A stretch of 64,000 nucleotides of DNA from the NCBI RefSeq assembly GCF_900107685.1, contig NZ_FNRQ01000004.1, positions 124,001-188,000 on the forward strand, given 5' to 3'. Under the pieces are notes generated by a model. That model searched no databases and was not told the origin of the DNA. It saw only the letters and a list, made by a program, of their open reading frames with translations. The stretch comes from Paraburkholderia sartisoli. GTDB taxonomy: Bacteria > Pseudomonadota > Gammaproteobacteria > Burkholderiales > Burkholderiaceae. Below are positions 29,070-35,680 of the stretch, piece after piece (position 1 is the stretch's first letter; each line of letters starts with the position of its first letter). Made by a program: the position numbers and the translations under genes.

Positions 29070-29098
29070 ATATTATGACTGATTGTTCAAGAATTCAA
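29070..29098 (-). promoter_or_regulatory. tetR promoter with operator in the spacer
   Basis: Read on the minus strand: -35 TTGAAT (29093-29098), a 17-bp spacer, and -10 TAATAT (29070-29075). The spacer contains the operator TTGAACAATCAGTCA (to 29090). The ATG at 29062 follows the -10 by 7 nt, which would make the transcript leaderless. Confidence 0.65.
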
Positions 29099-29390
29099 GG
29101 GATTGGGGCGCCGCGGTTAGTGATTCGCCCAGCGCCGCGTTCTCCTTCGGCAACATCGCCTTGATTTCGTCTTCTTCTTTCTGTTGTGGCGTACGGTGGT
29201 CCTGTTCGCTATTGTTTAGCGCCTCGTTTTCCGCCGCCGTCGCCGCACCCACCGTGTTCTGCCTCAGCAGCCCGGCCACGCCACCACCGGCCAGCATCGC
29301 GATCATCGTGATGCCAGCCCGGTCTGCGTCCGTGAGATTCGGCGCGCCACCTGCGAGATCAACCCGCGATGGCGCTCGTGGCCCCATCAA
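29073..29390 (-). pseudogene. Fragment of a CdiA/hemagglutinin-type polymorphic toxin
   Basis: The 105-codon frame has the look of the region just before the toxic tip in CdiA/BcpA proteins: GGAPNLTDADRAGITMIAML, then AGGGVAGLL, then AATAAENEALNN, which resembles the VENN-type pretoxin motif. It ends with a short hydrophilic tail to a stop at 29073. Upstream the frame is closed by a TAG nine bases before the TTG start, while a neighbouring frame continues as AIDGATSAIAG, suggesting a frameshifted remnant. No ribosome site is present. Its tail overlaps the tetR promoter. The identification is from motif memory; it could instead be a chance ORF. Confidence 0.5.
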
Positions 29391-29679
29391 TGGCCCCTAT
29401 CCAGCATCTGGCACGCCCCACGCTCGCAACGGCCCGCGAACCCAGACGCCATCGGGCTTTGCGGTCGCTCACGCCCCGCCGCAGTTACGCCTCACGGATT
29501 TTTTGCCCAGACACCGTTTTGCGGTCCGACGACGGACCAGCCCAACGGTCAGTTAAAGAACGATGACGTGCATGCGCCGCTGCCCGGTTGTACCGGCCAG
29601 CCGGAGAGAATGGGAAGGCAGAGATGGCCGCCGGAGCGCGGCATGGCAGGAAGGGGGATGCAGGACACGACCGGCTACG

Positions 29680-29949
29680 TCAGCGATACACCTCGCGCCG
29701 GTTGCCCAGCCGTACCACGGTGATCGTAATGTGCGAGTCCTCGATCTGGCAGATCAGCCGCCAGTCGCCCACGCGATATTTCCAGAATTCGCCCAGTTCA
29801 CTGCCCTTGAGGGCTTCGCCGATCGCGCGCGGATCGTCCAGGACGGACACGCGTTCACGCAGGAACCCAATGATGCGCCGGGCGACGGCGCGATCCAGTT
29901 TGGCGAGTTGCTTCTCAGCGCTTTGCGAGACTTCAATCCGCCAGGCCAA
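29680..29949 (-). CDS. relE: RelE/ParE family toxin
   Basis: An 89-residue toxin of the RelE superfamily, ribosome-dependent mRNA interferases in most characterised cases. It begins AWRIEVSQSAEKQLAKLDRA (family start), continues VARRIIGFLRERV, and ends with the conserved core ALKGSELGEFWKYRVGDWRL, then IEDSHITITVVRLGNRREVY with the basic C-terminal residues. The start is taken as the TTG at 29949, because GGAGG lies 6 bp before it; the ATG at 29967 has a weaker site. It overlaps the end of the antitoxin gene by 17 bp, as expected for translational coupling. Confidence 0.88.
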   Translation of the reverse strand: MAWRIEVSQSAEKQLAKLDRAVARRIIGFLRERVSVLDDPRAIGEALKGSELGEFWKYRVGDWRLICQIEDSHITITVVRLGNRREVYR

Positions 29950-30157
29950 GCCGCGCCTCCACCTCATCGAGCCCTGCGCTCTGCTCCTTGCCGCTCTGGA
30001 TGCGTTTGACCACGCGCTCAGCCAGATACAGGTCCTCCAGATCTTCCAGGTGCTGCACGATGGCCTCGCGCGCATAGAACGTCTTGGTGCGCCCCGTGCG
30101 CTTCGCCAGCGTCTCCAGACGGGCTTCAATTTCATCAGGCAGGCGAATAGCGAGCAT
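29933..30157 (-). CDS. relB: RelB-type ribbon-helix-helix antitoxin
   Basis: A 74-residue antitoxin. The N-terminal MLAIRLPDEIEARLETLAKR, TGRTKTFYAREAI is the ribbon-helix-helix DNA-binding fold (about 1-45) of the RelB/CopG/TraY group. The C-terminal half (HLEDLEDLYLAERVVKRIQS) is the helical toxin-binding part. GGAGG lies 6 bp before the ATG. It precedes and overlaps the toxin gene. Two inverted repeats upstream fit operator sites for self-repression by the toxin-antitoxin complex. Confidence 0.88.
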   Translation of the reverse strand: MLAIRLPDEIEARLETLAKRTGRTKTFYAREAIVQHLEDLEDLYLAERVVKRIQSGKEQSAGLDEVEARLGLAD

Positions 30158-30465
30158 GGTGAACCTCCAGCGGTATCAGTGTGTTACGGAATTCACGTGT
30201 TATACACGTATAGCACTTATTATACGCACTTCACTCCGTGTCCGCCTCGACGTCGAGTGCCTGGACTAAACACCCTGTGTCGATCGCAACCAGACCATGA
30301 CGTTTCATTTGTACGTCACCATGACGCTTCGACCCCGGCGCCGCTCAAACAGGCGCGGGAAATCGCCCGCTTGAAGAGGCCCGAAACACAGAAGCATCAG
30401 ACACGTAAACCCACGCAGAGCCCGCCGCAAACCTTCGCAGCGGGGCACCCTGGCCGCACATCCCC
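30158..30465. other. Intergenic region with the relBE promoter
   Basis: The first 75 bp hold the AT-rich promoter/operator of the toxin-antitoxin unit. The remaining 230 bp are GC-rich with no supportable gene; a small hairpin around GCGGG-AAATCG-CCCGC (about 30356-30371) is visible. Confidence 0.4.
30195..30226 (-). promoter_or_regulatory. Putative relB operator palindromes
   Basis: Two overlapping inverted repeats: ACGTGT-TAT-ACACGT (30195-30209), and CGTATA (30207-30212) with TATACG (30221-30226). A TATAAT-like sequence on the minus strand lies within the second. Paired palindromes of this kind are typical of RHH antitoxin autoregulation. Confidence 0.55.
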
Positions 30466-31311
30466 CTACTTCACACCCCACGTCTGCGACGCTTTCGCGA
30501 AGAGCGCGTTGATATCGATGTTGCTGGCCGCGTCACTGGAATACGTGAACGTGCCGTGCTCCTGTATCTCCCCGGCTGCCCGCAGCAGCGCACCGAGCGC
30601 CGCGCGCGCCAGCGATCCCCCCACGCTGATACGCCGCACGCCGAGCGCGGCGAGATCCTCGACGCTCAGCAGCGCGCCCTGCAATCCCATCAGCACGTTG
30701 ACCGGACGATCGACGGACCGGACGACTTCCGCGATTTCCTCGCGGCTCTTGAGACCCGGCGCGTACAGCACGTCAGCGCCGGCTTCCTGGTATGCCTGCA
30801 GGCGCCGGATCGTGTCGGCGAGGTCCGCGCGACCGACCAGATAGTTCTCGGCGCGCGCGGTCAACGTGAAGGGAAACGGCAGCGCGCGGGCCGCTTCGAC
30901 GGCGGCGCGCACGCGTTCAGTGGCGAAATCGATGGCGTACAGCGGATCGTCGGCGCGACCCGTTGCGTCTTCAATCGAGCCGCCCACCACGCCCGATGCC
31001 GCCGCCTGGCGAATCGTTTCGGCGGCCTCCTGCGGCGCGTCGCCGAAACCGTTCTCGAGATCGGCGCTCACCGGCAGGTCAGTCGCCGACGCGATCTCGG
31101 CGAGGTGCAGCATCATCTGTTCGCGCCCGACCGAGTTGTCCGGCAGACCGCGCGTGAACGCGTAGCCGGCGCTGCTCGTCGCGAGCGCCTTGAAACCCGC
31201 GAGCGCGAGCAGCCGTGCGCTGCCGATGTCCCACGGGTTGGGAATGACGAACGTCTCCTTGTTCTCGTGATACGTCCTGAGAAGCTGTGCTTTTTCTGAT
31301 TGGGATTTCAT
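30466..31311 (-). CDS. Isocitrate lyase/PEP mutase family protein
   Basis: A 281-residue TIM-barrel enzyme of the PEP mutase/isocitrate lyase superfamily. Conserved blocks: VIPNPWDIGSARLLALAGFK (about 22-41), TSSAGYAFTRGLPD, SADLENGFGDAPQEAAETI (metal-binding acid cluster), GGSIEDATG, LTARAENYLVGR and RRISVGGSLAR. It lacks the KKCGH motif of isocitrate lyase, so it is closer to the carboxyphosphonoenolpyruvate mutase-like and 2,3-dimethylmalate-lyase-like uncharacterised group. It probably cleaves or rearranges a C-C or P-C bond of a keto acid; the substrate is unknown. GGAA lies 8 bp before the ATG at 31311. It stands alone. Confidence 0.88.
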   Translation of the reverse strand: MKSQSEKAQLLRTYHENKETFVIPNPWDIGSARLLALAGFKALATSSAGYAFTRGLPDNSVGREQMMLHLAEIASATDLPVSADLENGFGDAPQEAAETIRQAAASGVVGGSIEDATGRADDPLYAIDFATERVRAAVEAARALPFPFTLTARAENYLVGRADLADTIRRLQAYQEAGADVLYAPGLKSREEIAEVVRSVDRPVNVLMGLQGALLSVEDLAALGVRRISVGGSLARAALGALLRAAGEIQEHGTFTYSSDAASNIDINALFAKASQTWGVK

Positions 31312-31505
31312 CGCGGATTCCGTTGAAGTTCGACGGGCGGATTCATGCAACCGTACACACTATTGCCGCATACGGCGCATCCTCAAAGACATTGCCGGGC
31401 CGGGAACAGGGCCAGCGGCCCGACGGACGCGGACGGACCGGACCGCTCCAGATGTCCACGCCGCCCACACCGCCCATGCAGCCCTGACATCAGGCAACTA
31501 CATGA

Positions 31506-31931
31506 TCAACTTTCGAGCGTCGCGGTCATCGAGACCTTGGCGTTCAGGACCTTCGATATCGGGCAGCCTTTTTCCGCGTCGCCTGCGGCTTTGTCGAACG
31601 CGGCCTTGTCAGCGCCCGGAATCCTGACCTTCACGTCGAGGTGGGACGACGTGATCGCGAAACCGCCGTCCACCTTGTCGAGCGTGACGGTGGCCGTGGT
31701 GTCGATACGCTCGGCCTTGAGATTCGCCTTGCCCAGTTCCGCCGACAGCGCCATCGAGAAGCAGCCCGCATGCGCAGCCGCGATCAGTTCTTCAGGATTG
31801 GTGCCGACGCCGTTTTCGAAGCGCGTCGAGAAGGAGTATTGCGTCTCCTTGAGAACCGTACTTTCGGTGGAGATCGAGCCCTTGCCGTCCTGCAGGCCGC
31901 CTTGCCAGACTGCTGATGCCTTGCGCTTCAT
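31506..31931 (-). CDS. OsmC family peroxiredoxin
   Basis: A 141-residue thiol peroxidase of the OsmC group, which reduces organic hydroperoxides with two cysteines. Cys57 lies in ELIAAAHAGCFSMALSAELG and Cys123 in AEKGCPISKVLNAKV; both family motifs are intact. It starts MKRKASAVWQGGLQDGKG, as in OsmC. GGAGAG lies about 7 bp before the ATG; the long upstream extension of the frame is not conserved. It is monocistronic, opposite the DUF4148 gene. Confidence 0.93.
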   Translation of the reverse strand: MKRKASAVWQGGLQDGKGSISTESTVLKETQYSFSTRFENGVGTNPEELIAAAHAGCFSMALSAELGKANLKAERIDTTATVTLDKVDGGFAITSSHLDVKVRIPGADKAAFDKAAGDAEKGCPISKVLNAKVSMTATLES

Positions 31932-32270
31932 CGCTTCTCTCCAGTAATGCGCCGCCTGCACAGCCGCGACTGGCTTTCCATCCTTCCGCAACGGCTTCGC
32001 CCAGGGGGTTTGCGGATCGGCGGATGTCGCGTGCGCCGTGCGTCGGACAGGCGTGGGCGTAGACCGGTCTTCATCATAGGCGCTTCCCGATGTAAGCGCC
32101 GTGACGTAATCCGTCCACCGGCAGTTGAGCCACAATTATATCAAAATCAGTAACAATTCTTATCCAGATTCGCGCTTTATCACATGAAGTCTGCGGAATA
32201 GACTTGATTCAACGGTTCAGGCAGGGCGATTAAGCCACAAAGAACCCATAATCAAACCTTGGAGGTTGTC

Positions 32271-32582
32271 ATGAAATCCCTTCTTTCCGCAGCACTGATT
32301 GCATCCGTTCTCGCTGTTCCGGCCGTCTCGTTCGCTCAACAGTCCAATGGGCCGCTGACCCGCGCACAGGTTCGCGCTGAACTGGTCGCCGCACAGAAGG
32401 CGGGTTTGCTCAACCAGAACGACACGAACTACCCGAAGCTGTATTCGGCACAAACCGCCACGCCCGCTTCGGTGACGCCGCAGCAAATTGAGGCAGTGGG
32501 CGGCGTGAAGGCTTCGACGTCGCAGTCGGGCAACCGCGCGGCACTCGAAAACGGCATCTTCGCGACCTATCGCGGCAATTAA
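32271..32582 (+). CDS. DUF4148 exported protein
   Basis: A 103-residue periplasmic protein with a Sec signal peptide (MKSLLSAALIASVLAVPAVS then FAQ) and the DUF4148 motif PLTRAQVRAELVAAQKAGLL, followed by NYPKLYSAQ. The family is common in Burkholderiaceae and has no known function. GGAGG lies 6 bp before the ATG. A strong hairpin terminator follows. A shorter paralogue is at 55267-55521. Confidence 0.9.
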   Translation: MKSLLSAALIASVLAVPAVSFAQQSNGPLTRAQVRAELVAAQKAGLLNQNDTNYPKLYSAQTATPASVTPQQIEAVGGVKASTSQSGNRAALENGIFATYRGN

Positions 32583-32639
32583 GCGGCAACCAGGCTTGCG
32601 GCTGGCGTAGCAGCCAGCCAGCACGCTCTGGGCAGCAAG

Positions 32640-32678
32640 CGAAACGCCCCGACTGGCCAGGCCAGTCGGGGCGTTTCG
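32640..32678. terminator. Bidirectional hairpin terminator
   Basis: A perfect 17-bp inverted repeat (32640-32656 with 32662-32678) with a 5-nt loop CCAGG lies between two convergent genes. The T run is short (three T in each arm end), so its strength comes from the long stem. It probably serves both the DUF4148 gene and the CMD-family gene. Confidence 0.8.
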
Positions 32679-32707
32679 CATTCCACGGCCGATGCGTGCG
32701 CCAGGGT

Positions 32708-33262
32708 TTATTCCGCGAACGGCAGGCTCTCCTGCCCCTCCGCACGCATGCCGAACACGTTGAGCGTCATCGCGACCAGCGCGTAATAGCCCAGCAAACC
32801 GACGAGGTTGATCGTCACCATGTGTCCAAAGCGTTCGACGGTCTTCGTATAGATCGCATCGGACACACGTTTCGTCTCATACAGTTCGCTGGCGAAATCG
32901 AAGATGAGCGCATCGTCGGTGTTGTCGAACGCCGGACGCTGGCCGTTGCGGATCGCTTCGGCGACGGCTTCCGGCACGCCCGCTTCCAGCGCGATCGGAT
33001 GATGGATGTACCACTCGGCCTGCGCCTGCCAGCGTTGCGCGGTCACCAGAATCGCGAGTTCGGAGAGGCGCAACGGCAACCCGGTCTGGTAACGGCAGAA
33101 CGCGCCCAGCCGTTGCGCATGCTGCGCGAGTTCGGGGCTGTGAATCCAGCCGAGGAACGGCCCGTTCAGATTGCCCCGCGGCCCCGACAGGATTTCGTCG
33201 AGCACGGCTTTCTGTTCAGGTGTCGCGCGCGACGGGTCGAAGTCAGGCAGACGGTGGGTCAT
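32708..33262 (-). CDS. Carboxymuconolactone decarboxylase family protein
   Basis: A 184-residue all-helical protein of the CMD/AhpD superfamily. The core is LRLSELAILVTAQRWQAQAE, then WYIHHPIALEAGVPEAVAEA. The CxxC pair of AhpD-type peroxidases is absent, which points to a gamma-carboxymuconolactone decarboxylase-like or unassigned activity. It lies 39 bp after the class III aminotransferase on the same strand and probably shares its transcript and RpiR control. Function is unproven. Confidence 0.85.
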   Translation of the reverse strand: MTHRLPDFDPSRATPEQKAVLDEILSGPRGNLNGPFLGWIHSPELAQHAQRLGAFCRYQTGLPLRLSELAILVTAQRWQAQAEWYIHHPIALEAGVPEAVAEAIRNGQRPAFDNTDDALIFDFASELYETKRVSDAIYTKTVERFGHMVTINLVGLLGYYALVAMTLNVFGMRAEGQESLPFAE

Positions 33263-33301
33263 GGTCGGTTCGTGTCAGATCGTGATGAAAGTGCGCGGCT
33301 A

Positions 33302-34627
33302 TCAGGCGGGCAACGCGGCATCGATGGCATCGGCGAGCCGGCCGACGATGTTGCCGATGTCGTTCTCCGTGCAGATAAACGGCGGAGCGAGCAGCACATG
33401 ATCGCCGTTCTTTCCATCGACCGTGCCGCCCATCGGATACACCATCAAACCGCGCTGAAACGCTTCGGCCTTGATCCTCGCGTGAAGCTTCAGTGCGGCA
33501 TCGAACGGCGTTTTCGTCGCGCGGTCGCGCACCAGTTCGACGCCGACAAAGAGACCCCGGCCGCGCACGTCGCCGATATGCGGATGCTGCGCGTAGTGCC
33601 CGCGCAGCAGCGCGCGCAACTGCTCGCCGCGCGCCCGGACATTGTCGAGCAACGCGTCTTCGGCGATCACGCGCTGCACTTCGAGCGCGGCCGCGCATGC
33701 CGTCGCGTGACCGATATACGTGTGACCGTGCTGGAAAAATCCCGAGCCGCCGGTAATCGTCTGGTAGATCCGGTCGCTCACGAGCGTCGCGCCGATGGGC
33801 TGATAACCGGCGCCGAGGCCCTTCGCGATGGTCAGCAGATCGGGCGCGACGCCGTCTTCATCGCATGCGTACAGATAGCCGGTGCGACCCATGCCCGACA
33901 TGATTTCATCGAGGATCAGAAGCACGCCGTAGCGGTCGCACACCGCGCGAATCTTGCGGAAGTACTCGCGCACCGGCGGCACCGCGCCGGCCGTCGCGCC
34001 GACGACGGTCTCCGCGACAAAAGCCGCAACCGTATCGGGGCCAAGCGACAGGATCTTCTGTTCAAGCTCGTCGGCAAGACGCTGCGCGAACGCTTCTTCC
34101 GTTTCGTCCGCGCGCTGCTCGCGATACGCGTAGCACGGGCTCACGTGATGCGCCTCGATCAGCAACGGCAGAAACGGTTCGCGCCGCCATGCGTTGCCGC
34201 CAATCGCGAGCGCGCCAAGCGTGTTGCCGTGATAGCTCTGCCGGCGCGCGATGAAATGGCGTCGCTGCAATTCGCCCTTCTCGACGAAGTATTGCCTTGC
34301 CAGCTTGAGCGCCGCTTCGATTGCTTCCGAACCGCCCGAGACGAAATACACATGGTCGAGGCCTTCCGGCGCGTCGGCCACCAGCCGGTCGGCGAGTTCC
34401 TCGGCCACGCCGGTGGTGAAAAACGAGGTGTGCGCGTAAGGGAGTTGCCGCGCCTGCCGGTTCATCGCGTCGATCACGCGCTGGTTGCTGTGCCCCAGGC
34501 ACGAAACCGCCGCGCCGCCGGAGGCATCGATATAGCGCTTGCCGGTCGAATCGATGATTTCGATGCCGTCTCCGGCGACGGCTACGGGCAATGCCTTCTT
34601 CGGCATCCGGTGAAAGACGGTGGACAT
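33302..34627 (-). CDS. Class III PLP-dependent aminotransferase
   Basis: A 441-residue fold-type I aminotransferase. The PLP-phosphate region is FVSGGSEAIEAALKLARQYF (about 95-114), Asp240 in GVLLILDEIMSGMGRTG contacts the pyridine nitrogen, and Lys269 in LLTIAKGLGAGYQPIGA forms the Schiff base. Relatives include omega-amino acid:pyruvate, diaminobutyrate and diaminopelargonate aminotransferases; the donor here is unknown. AAAGGA lies 6 bp before the ATG. An operator candidate at 34687-34701 lies 60 bp upstream, between it and the rpiR-type gene. Confidence 0.93.
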   Translation of the reverse strand: MSTVFHRMPKKALPVAVAGDGIEIIDSTGKRYIDASGGAAVSCLGHSNQRVIDAMNRQARQLPYAHTSFFTTGVAEELADRLVADAPEGLDHVYFVSGGSEAIEAALKLARQYFVEKGELQRRHFIARRQSYHGNTLGALAIGGNAWRREPFLPLLIEAHHVSPCYAYREQRADETEEAFAQRLADELEQKILSLGPDTVAAFVAETVVGATAGAVPPVREYFRKIRAVCDRYGVLLILDEIMSGMGRTGYLYACDEDGVAPDLLTIAKGLGAGYQPIGATLVSDRIYQTITGGSGFFQHGHTYIGHATACAAALEVQRVIAEDALLDNVRARGEQLRALLRGHYAQHPHIGDVRGRGLFVGVELVRDRATKTPFDAALKLHARIKAEAFQRGLMVYPMGGTVDGKNGDHVLLAPPFICTENDIGNIVGRLADAIDAALPA

Positions 34628-34686
34628 GCGATTCCTTTTGACGAACGTCGAGTTTCAACACGCGATGTGCATTTATACATCATCGC

Positions 34687-34701
34687 AACATATGTTGTCA
34701 A
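34687..34701 (-). promoter_or_regulatory. Putative RpiR operator before the aminotransferase
   Basis: On the minus strand TTGACAACATATGTT, with a palindromic AACATATGTT core. It matches the plus-strand sequence at 35634-35648 at 14 of 15 positions. The copies are in opposite orientation, one before each transcription unit. Confidence 0.6.
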
Positions 34702-34752
34702 AATAGATGCCGCCATATCATATGAATACCCGGACCAGAACCGTCATCCGGA

Positions 34753-35613
34753 TCAGGCGACGTAAGCGCCCTTCGCATGCAGCGCGCGTTCGGCCTGTTC
34801 GAGCTGCTCGACGGCGCCCGCGCCTTCGAGTGCCAGCAGATGCGCAACCAGCGATTCGGCGATCGCGGTGGCCGCCACCAGCGAGGGAAAGAACGACGGG
34901 CTTTCGTGCGAAAAGATCAGCACCTTGTCGGCGTTCAGCGCGATCGGGGAAACCGCGCTGTCGGTGATGGCGATCAGCTTGCTGCCTTTTTCCAGCGCCG
35001 CCTCGGCGACGCGCACGGCTTCGACCGAATACGGCGCGAAGCTGATGACGATCGTCGCGCTGTCGCGATCGATACCGCGCAACTGCATTTCGAGCGTGCC
35101 CGCTTCGCCGGTCAGCAGCGACACCGACGAGCGAAACAGCCGGTAGCCATACACCAGCCCGAACGCGACGGCATAGCACGAGCGAAACCCGCCGACGTGT
35201 ACGTGCGGCGCGCGCCGCAGCACGCGCGCGGCCTCGACGGTGACGCGCGCGTTGTGCGCCGCGGTCAGTTCGAGATTGTGTTGCTGCGCGACGAGCAGGT
35301 CGTGCGCAAGCGCATCCCTGGCATTGGCCTTGACGAGCGAACGCGCGCGGCTGGTGAGCGGCTCGGGCCGCGTGCGCACGCGCGCGACGAACAGGTCGCG
35401 CAGTTCGTTCCAGCCAGGAAAGCCGAGTTGCTGTGAAAGCCGCACGAGCGATGCGGGTTGCACCTGCGCGCGCTCCGCCACCTTGCGCATCGAGGACACC
35501 GCGACTTCGTCGGGATGATCGAGCAGAAATGCCGCGCCCATCTGGAATTGCGGGCTCAGTTCGGAAAAGCGCGCCCGGATCAGGGCGGCGAGCTGGTCGA
35601 AACTGTCGGGCAT
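34753..35613 (-). CDS. MurR/RpiR family transcriptional regulator
   Basis: A 286-residue regulator. The N-terminal RpiR helix-turn-helix (about 1-75) reads QMGAAFLLDHPDEVAVSSMR, then AERAQVQPASLVRLSQQLGF. The C-terminal SIS domain (about 115-265: VHVGGFRSCYAVAFGLVYGY, TIVISFAPYSVEAVRVAEAA, KLIAITDSAVSPIA) normally binds a phosphosugar or similar effector. The start is taken at the Met of MPDSFDQ; no good ribosome site is visible, and an in-frame TTG at 35643 lies inside the operator. It probably controls itself and the downstream aminotransferase/CMD genes. Confidence 0.92.
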   Translation of the reverse strand: MPDSFDQLAALIRARFSELSPQFQMGAAFLLDHPDEVAVSSMRKVAERAQVQPASLVRLSQQLGFPGWNELRDLFVARVRTRPEPLTSRARSLVKANARDALAHDLLVAQQHNLELTAAHNARVTVEAARVLRRAPHVHVGGFRSCYAVAFGLVYGYRLFRSSVSLLTGEAGTLEMQLRGIDRDSATIVISFAPYSVEAVRVAEAALEKGSKLIAITDSAVSPIALNADKVLIFSHESPSFFPSLVAATAIAESLVAHLLALEGAGAVEQLEQAERALHAKGAYVA

Positions 35614-35669
35614 GCGATGTACCGGAGAGGAGGTTGACAACAAATGTTACCACCCGGGGCATCGCATGC
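35610..35669 (-). repeat. 10-bp inverted repeat enclosing the rpiR leader
   Basis: CATCGCATGC (35660-35669) and GCATGCGATG (35610-35619) are exact reverse complements, and the second covers the rpiR start codon. The RpiR operator candidate lies between them. Confidence 0.5.
35634..35648 (+). promoter_or_regulatory. Putative RpiR operator before rpiR
   Basis: TTGACAACAAATGTT lies 20 bp upstream of the rpiR-type start and is almost identical to the reverse complement of 34687-34701. It probably mediates autoregulation. Confidence 0.6.
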
Positions 35670-35680
35670 GCCGCACGGTG

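Noticed and set aside
32696-34765. A 689-codon plus-strand frame opposite the aminotransferase and CMD genes
   Set aside because: Shadow of two well-supported minus-strand genes.
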